Shown: positions 27,083 through 28,289 of the stretch, piece after piece
Numbering within the stretch: the first letter of the stretch is position 1
Layout: each line of letters starts with the position of its first letter
Assembly: GCA_026260175.1 (NCBI GenBank)
Contig: JAKCWW010007534.1
Location: 637 to 28,925, forward strand
Origin: Reticulitermes lucifugus
Taxonomy: Eukaryota; Arthropoda; Insecta; Blattodea; Rhinotermitidae
Reading direction: 5' to 3'
Length of the DNA: 28,289 nucleotides
The notes under the pieces: model-generated
Told to the model about the DNA's origin: nothing
What the model saw: the letters and a program-made list of their open reading frames with translations, nothing else
The model's database searches: none
Program-made: the position numbers and the translations under genes

Positions 27083-27450
27083 TTACTGCATGTTAAAGTA
27101 GGTTTGGAAATGGCCTCCAACAACTCTCAGGTATGCTTGACACCTAGTGAACATACTATTAAAAATTGTTTGACGTTCTTGCCTAGAAAATCTTGCCCAA
27201 TACTGCACCCAGATAATTTCTTTAAGGTGATCCTCTGTGCATGTATTGTTTTCATAAATGCTGTCCTTGAAATATCCCCACATGTAATAGTCATATGGCA
27301 TCAGATCAGGTGAACAAGCAGGCCACAAAGGACGACCAATTATTTGGTCCCCTAAAAAGTTATGTACAGTGGCCACTGAATTATTGCCTGTATGAGCAGT
27401 TGGACTGTCTTGCTGGAAGAATGCATATTCATGGTCTCATTAATATTTTC
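27083..27450 (-). mobile_element. Tc1/mariner-superfamily transposase remnant
   Basis: The minus strand reads EYAFFQQDSPTAHTGNNSV, then NFLGDQIIGRPLWPACSPD, YDYYMWGYFKDSIYEN and FNSMFTRCQAYLRVVGGHF to a stop at 27083. QQDSPTAHT and SPDLMPYDYYMWGY carry the second and third catalytic acids of the DDE domain. The frame closes with a stop just before DHEYAFF, and only weak transposase-like text lies further upstream. It is a dead fragment of a different family from the mariner pair at 16281-16975. Confidence 0.85.
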
Positions 27451-27560
27451 AAAAGCTGGTGTGAGAATCTGTCCACTATATGTTTCTGAATTTCCTGTAT
27501 CCAAAAAAGATTATGGGTTCTGGTTTCACATTCTATTCTCCGTGCATTCTGATATCAAAT

Positions 27561-27613
27561 CACATATTAAAAAACCAACAAATGCAGTGCATTTGTTGGT
27601 TTTTTAATTTGTG
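27561..27613. repeat. 53-nt near-perfect inverted repeat
   Basis: Arms 27561-27586 and 27588-27613 are 26 nt each with one mismatch and a single central G (centre AAATGCAGTGCATTT). The pairing stops abruptly at both ends. It sits just upstream of the transposase remnant at 27083-27450. Confidence 0.9.
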
Positions 27614-28095
27614 AAATTGGTTCTAGTATTCTTGTCACACTGACAGCACACCATACTCCAACTTTAATGTCATGTAATGGCAGTTTCTGTATTAGTCTGG
27701 GATTGCCTGTTGACTAGTATGTTATTTTTGAGAACTTACATAACCACTTCAATAATCTCATTTGTAAAATAGTTTGCTGTGGATTAACTTTGCCACTACA
27801 CACTGCTTCCCAAAACCAGTTACAGAACCATATTCTCACAACAAAGCTTTCTGTGGAATTTACTTCAAATGCACCCCAATATTACATAATGTTTCTTAAA
27901 AAAATGCATCATCTTCACTCTTGCGTTTTCTCTAACAGAGAACCTGCCCAACATTTGTTCATCGGTCGATGTATTGTTGATTCTGATGGAACCTAATCGC
28001 CGATAAAGCGACTTGTAATTTTACTACATCACTTCTTACATGATTTATTCCTTGTAAGGATTTCAACAATAAACAACCTTTGTGTTATGCTGTAA
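27614..28095. other. Gene-free stretch
   Basis: May contain more of the decayed transposon upstream of 27450. No frame with recognisable domain. Confidence 0.35.
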
Positions 28096-28289
28096 TTCAT
28101 ATTCATACACAAGTCGGGGAATGCTTGTTATCATTCAGTGCAGGATCCTCTGTCTTCCAGTTTGCTATCCAAAAATACAAACATTAAGATATACAGAACT
28201 ATAATTTTGCTTGTTGTTTTGTATGAGTGTGAAGCTTGGTCTCTCACACTGAGGGAGGAACATAGGCTGAGGGTGTTCGAGAATAGGGT
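28096..28289 (+). mobile_element. LINE post-RT fragment, cut by window end
   Basis: One uninterrupted frame reads SGNACYHSVQDPLSSSLLSK, then KIYRTIILLVVLYECEAWSL and LREEHRLRVFENR at the edge. This is the region after the reverse transcriptase catalytic core of a common insect LINE; LYGCETWSLTLREE is the usual form, so LYECEAW has mutated. It continues beyond 28289 and is in better condition than the copies at 4318 and 26370. Confidence 0.9.

Overview
The window is nuclear DNA from an animal, almost certainly an insect. Genes are split by GT-AG introns, the flanks are AT-rich, and the sequence is full of small transposons. The LINE and SINE families resemble, from memory, those of cockroaches and termites; that placement is inference.

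Layout: 1-3292 is a CpG-dense satellite of 76-bp units. 3742-12106 (minus) is an eight-exon gene for the KICSTOR subunit kaptin (421 aa), reconstructed here exon by exon. Its introns carry a LINE 3' end, foldback repeats, a SINE with a 14-nt target duplication and two pogo/Tigger-like MITEs, one holding a 23-N assembly gap. 14157-15377 (minus) is the protein farnesyltransferase beta subunit in one coding exon. 16281-16975 holds two mariner C-terminal remnants in inverted orientation. 18131-20005 (plus) is DNA polymerase iota in one coding exon. 20006-24764 is gene-poor and repeat-bearing. 24765-25670 (minus) is a PARP-catalytic-domain protein in one coding exon. 25677-28289 holds repeats, two LINE fragments, a Tc1/mariner-superfamily remnant and a 53-nt near-perfect hairpin.

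The four host genes are unrelated in function: nutrient control of TORC1 (kaptin), CaaX prenylation (FNTB), translesion DNA synthesis (pol iota) and a probable membrane-anchored ADP-ribosyltransferase-fold protein. They do not form a pathway. FNTB, POLI and the PARP gene each have an uninterrupted coding region with a splice-acceptor-like sequence just upstream of the start codon, while kaptin has seven coding introns.

The best candidate for something undescribed is a shared RNA-like core in several otherwise different dispersed repeats. It reads (C)UGANGA, U, a short hairpin, GAAA, a few nt, then U-H, which is the layout of a hammerhead ribozyme. At 22032-22076 (minus) all three helices can be drawn. 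At 22476-22631 the core sits in a small foldback element flanked by a 15-nt direct repeat. The PARP protein is the second candidate: its central catalytic tyrosine is replaced by serine and it begins with an N-myristoylation signal.
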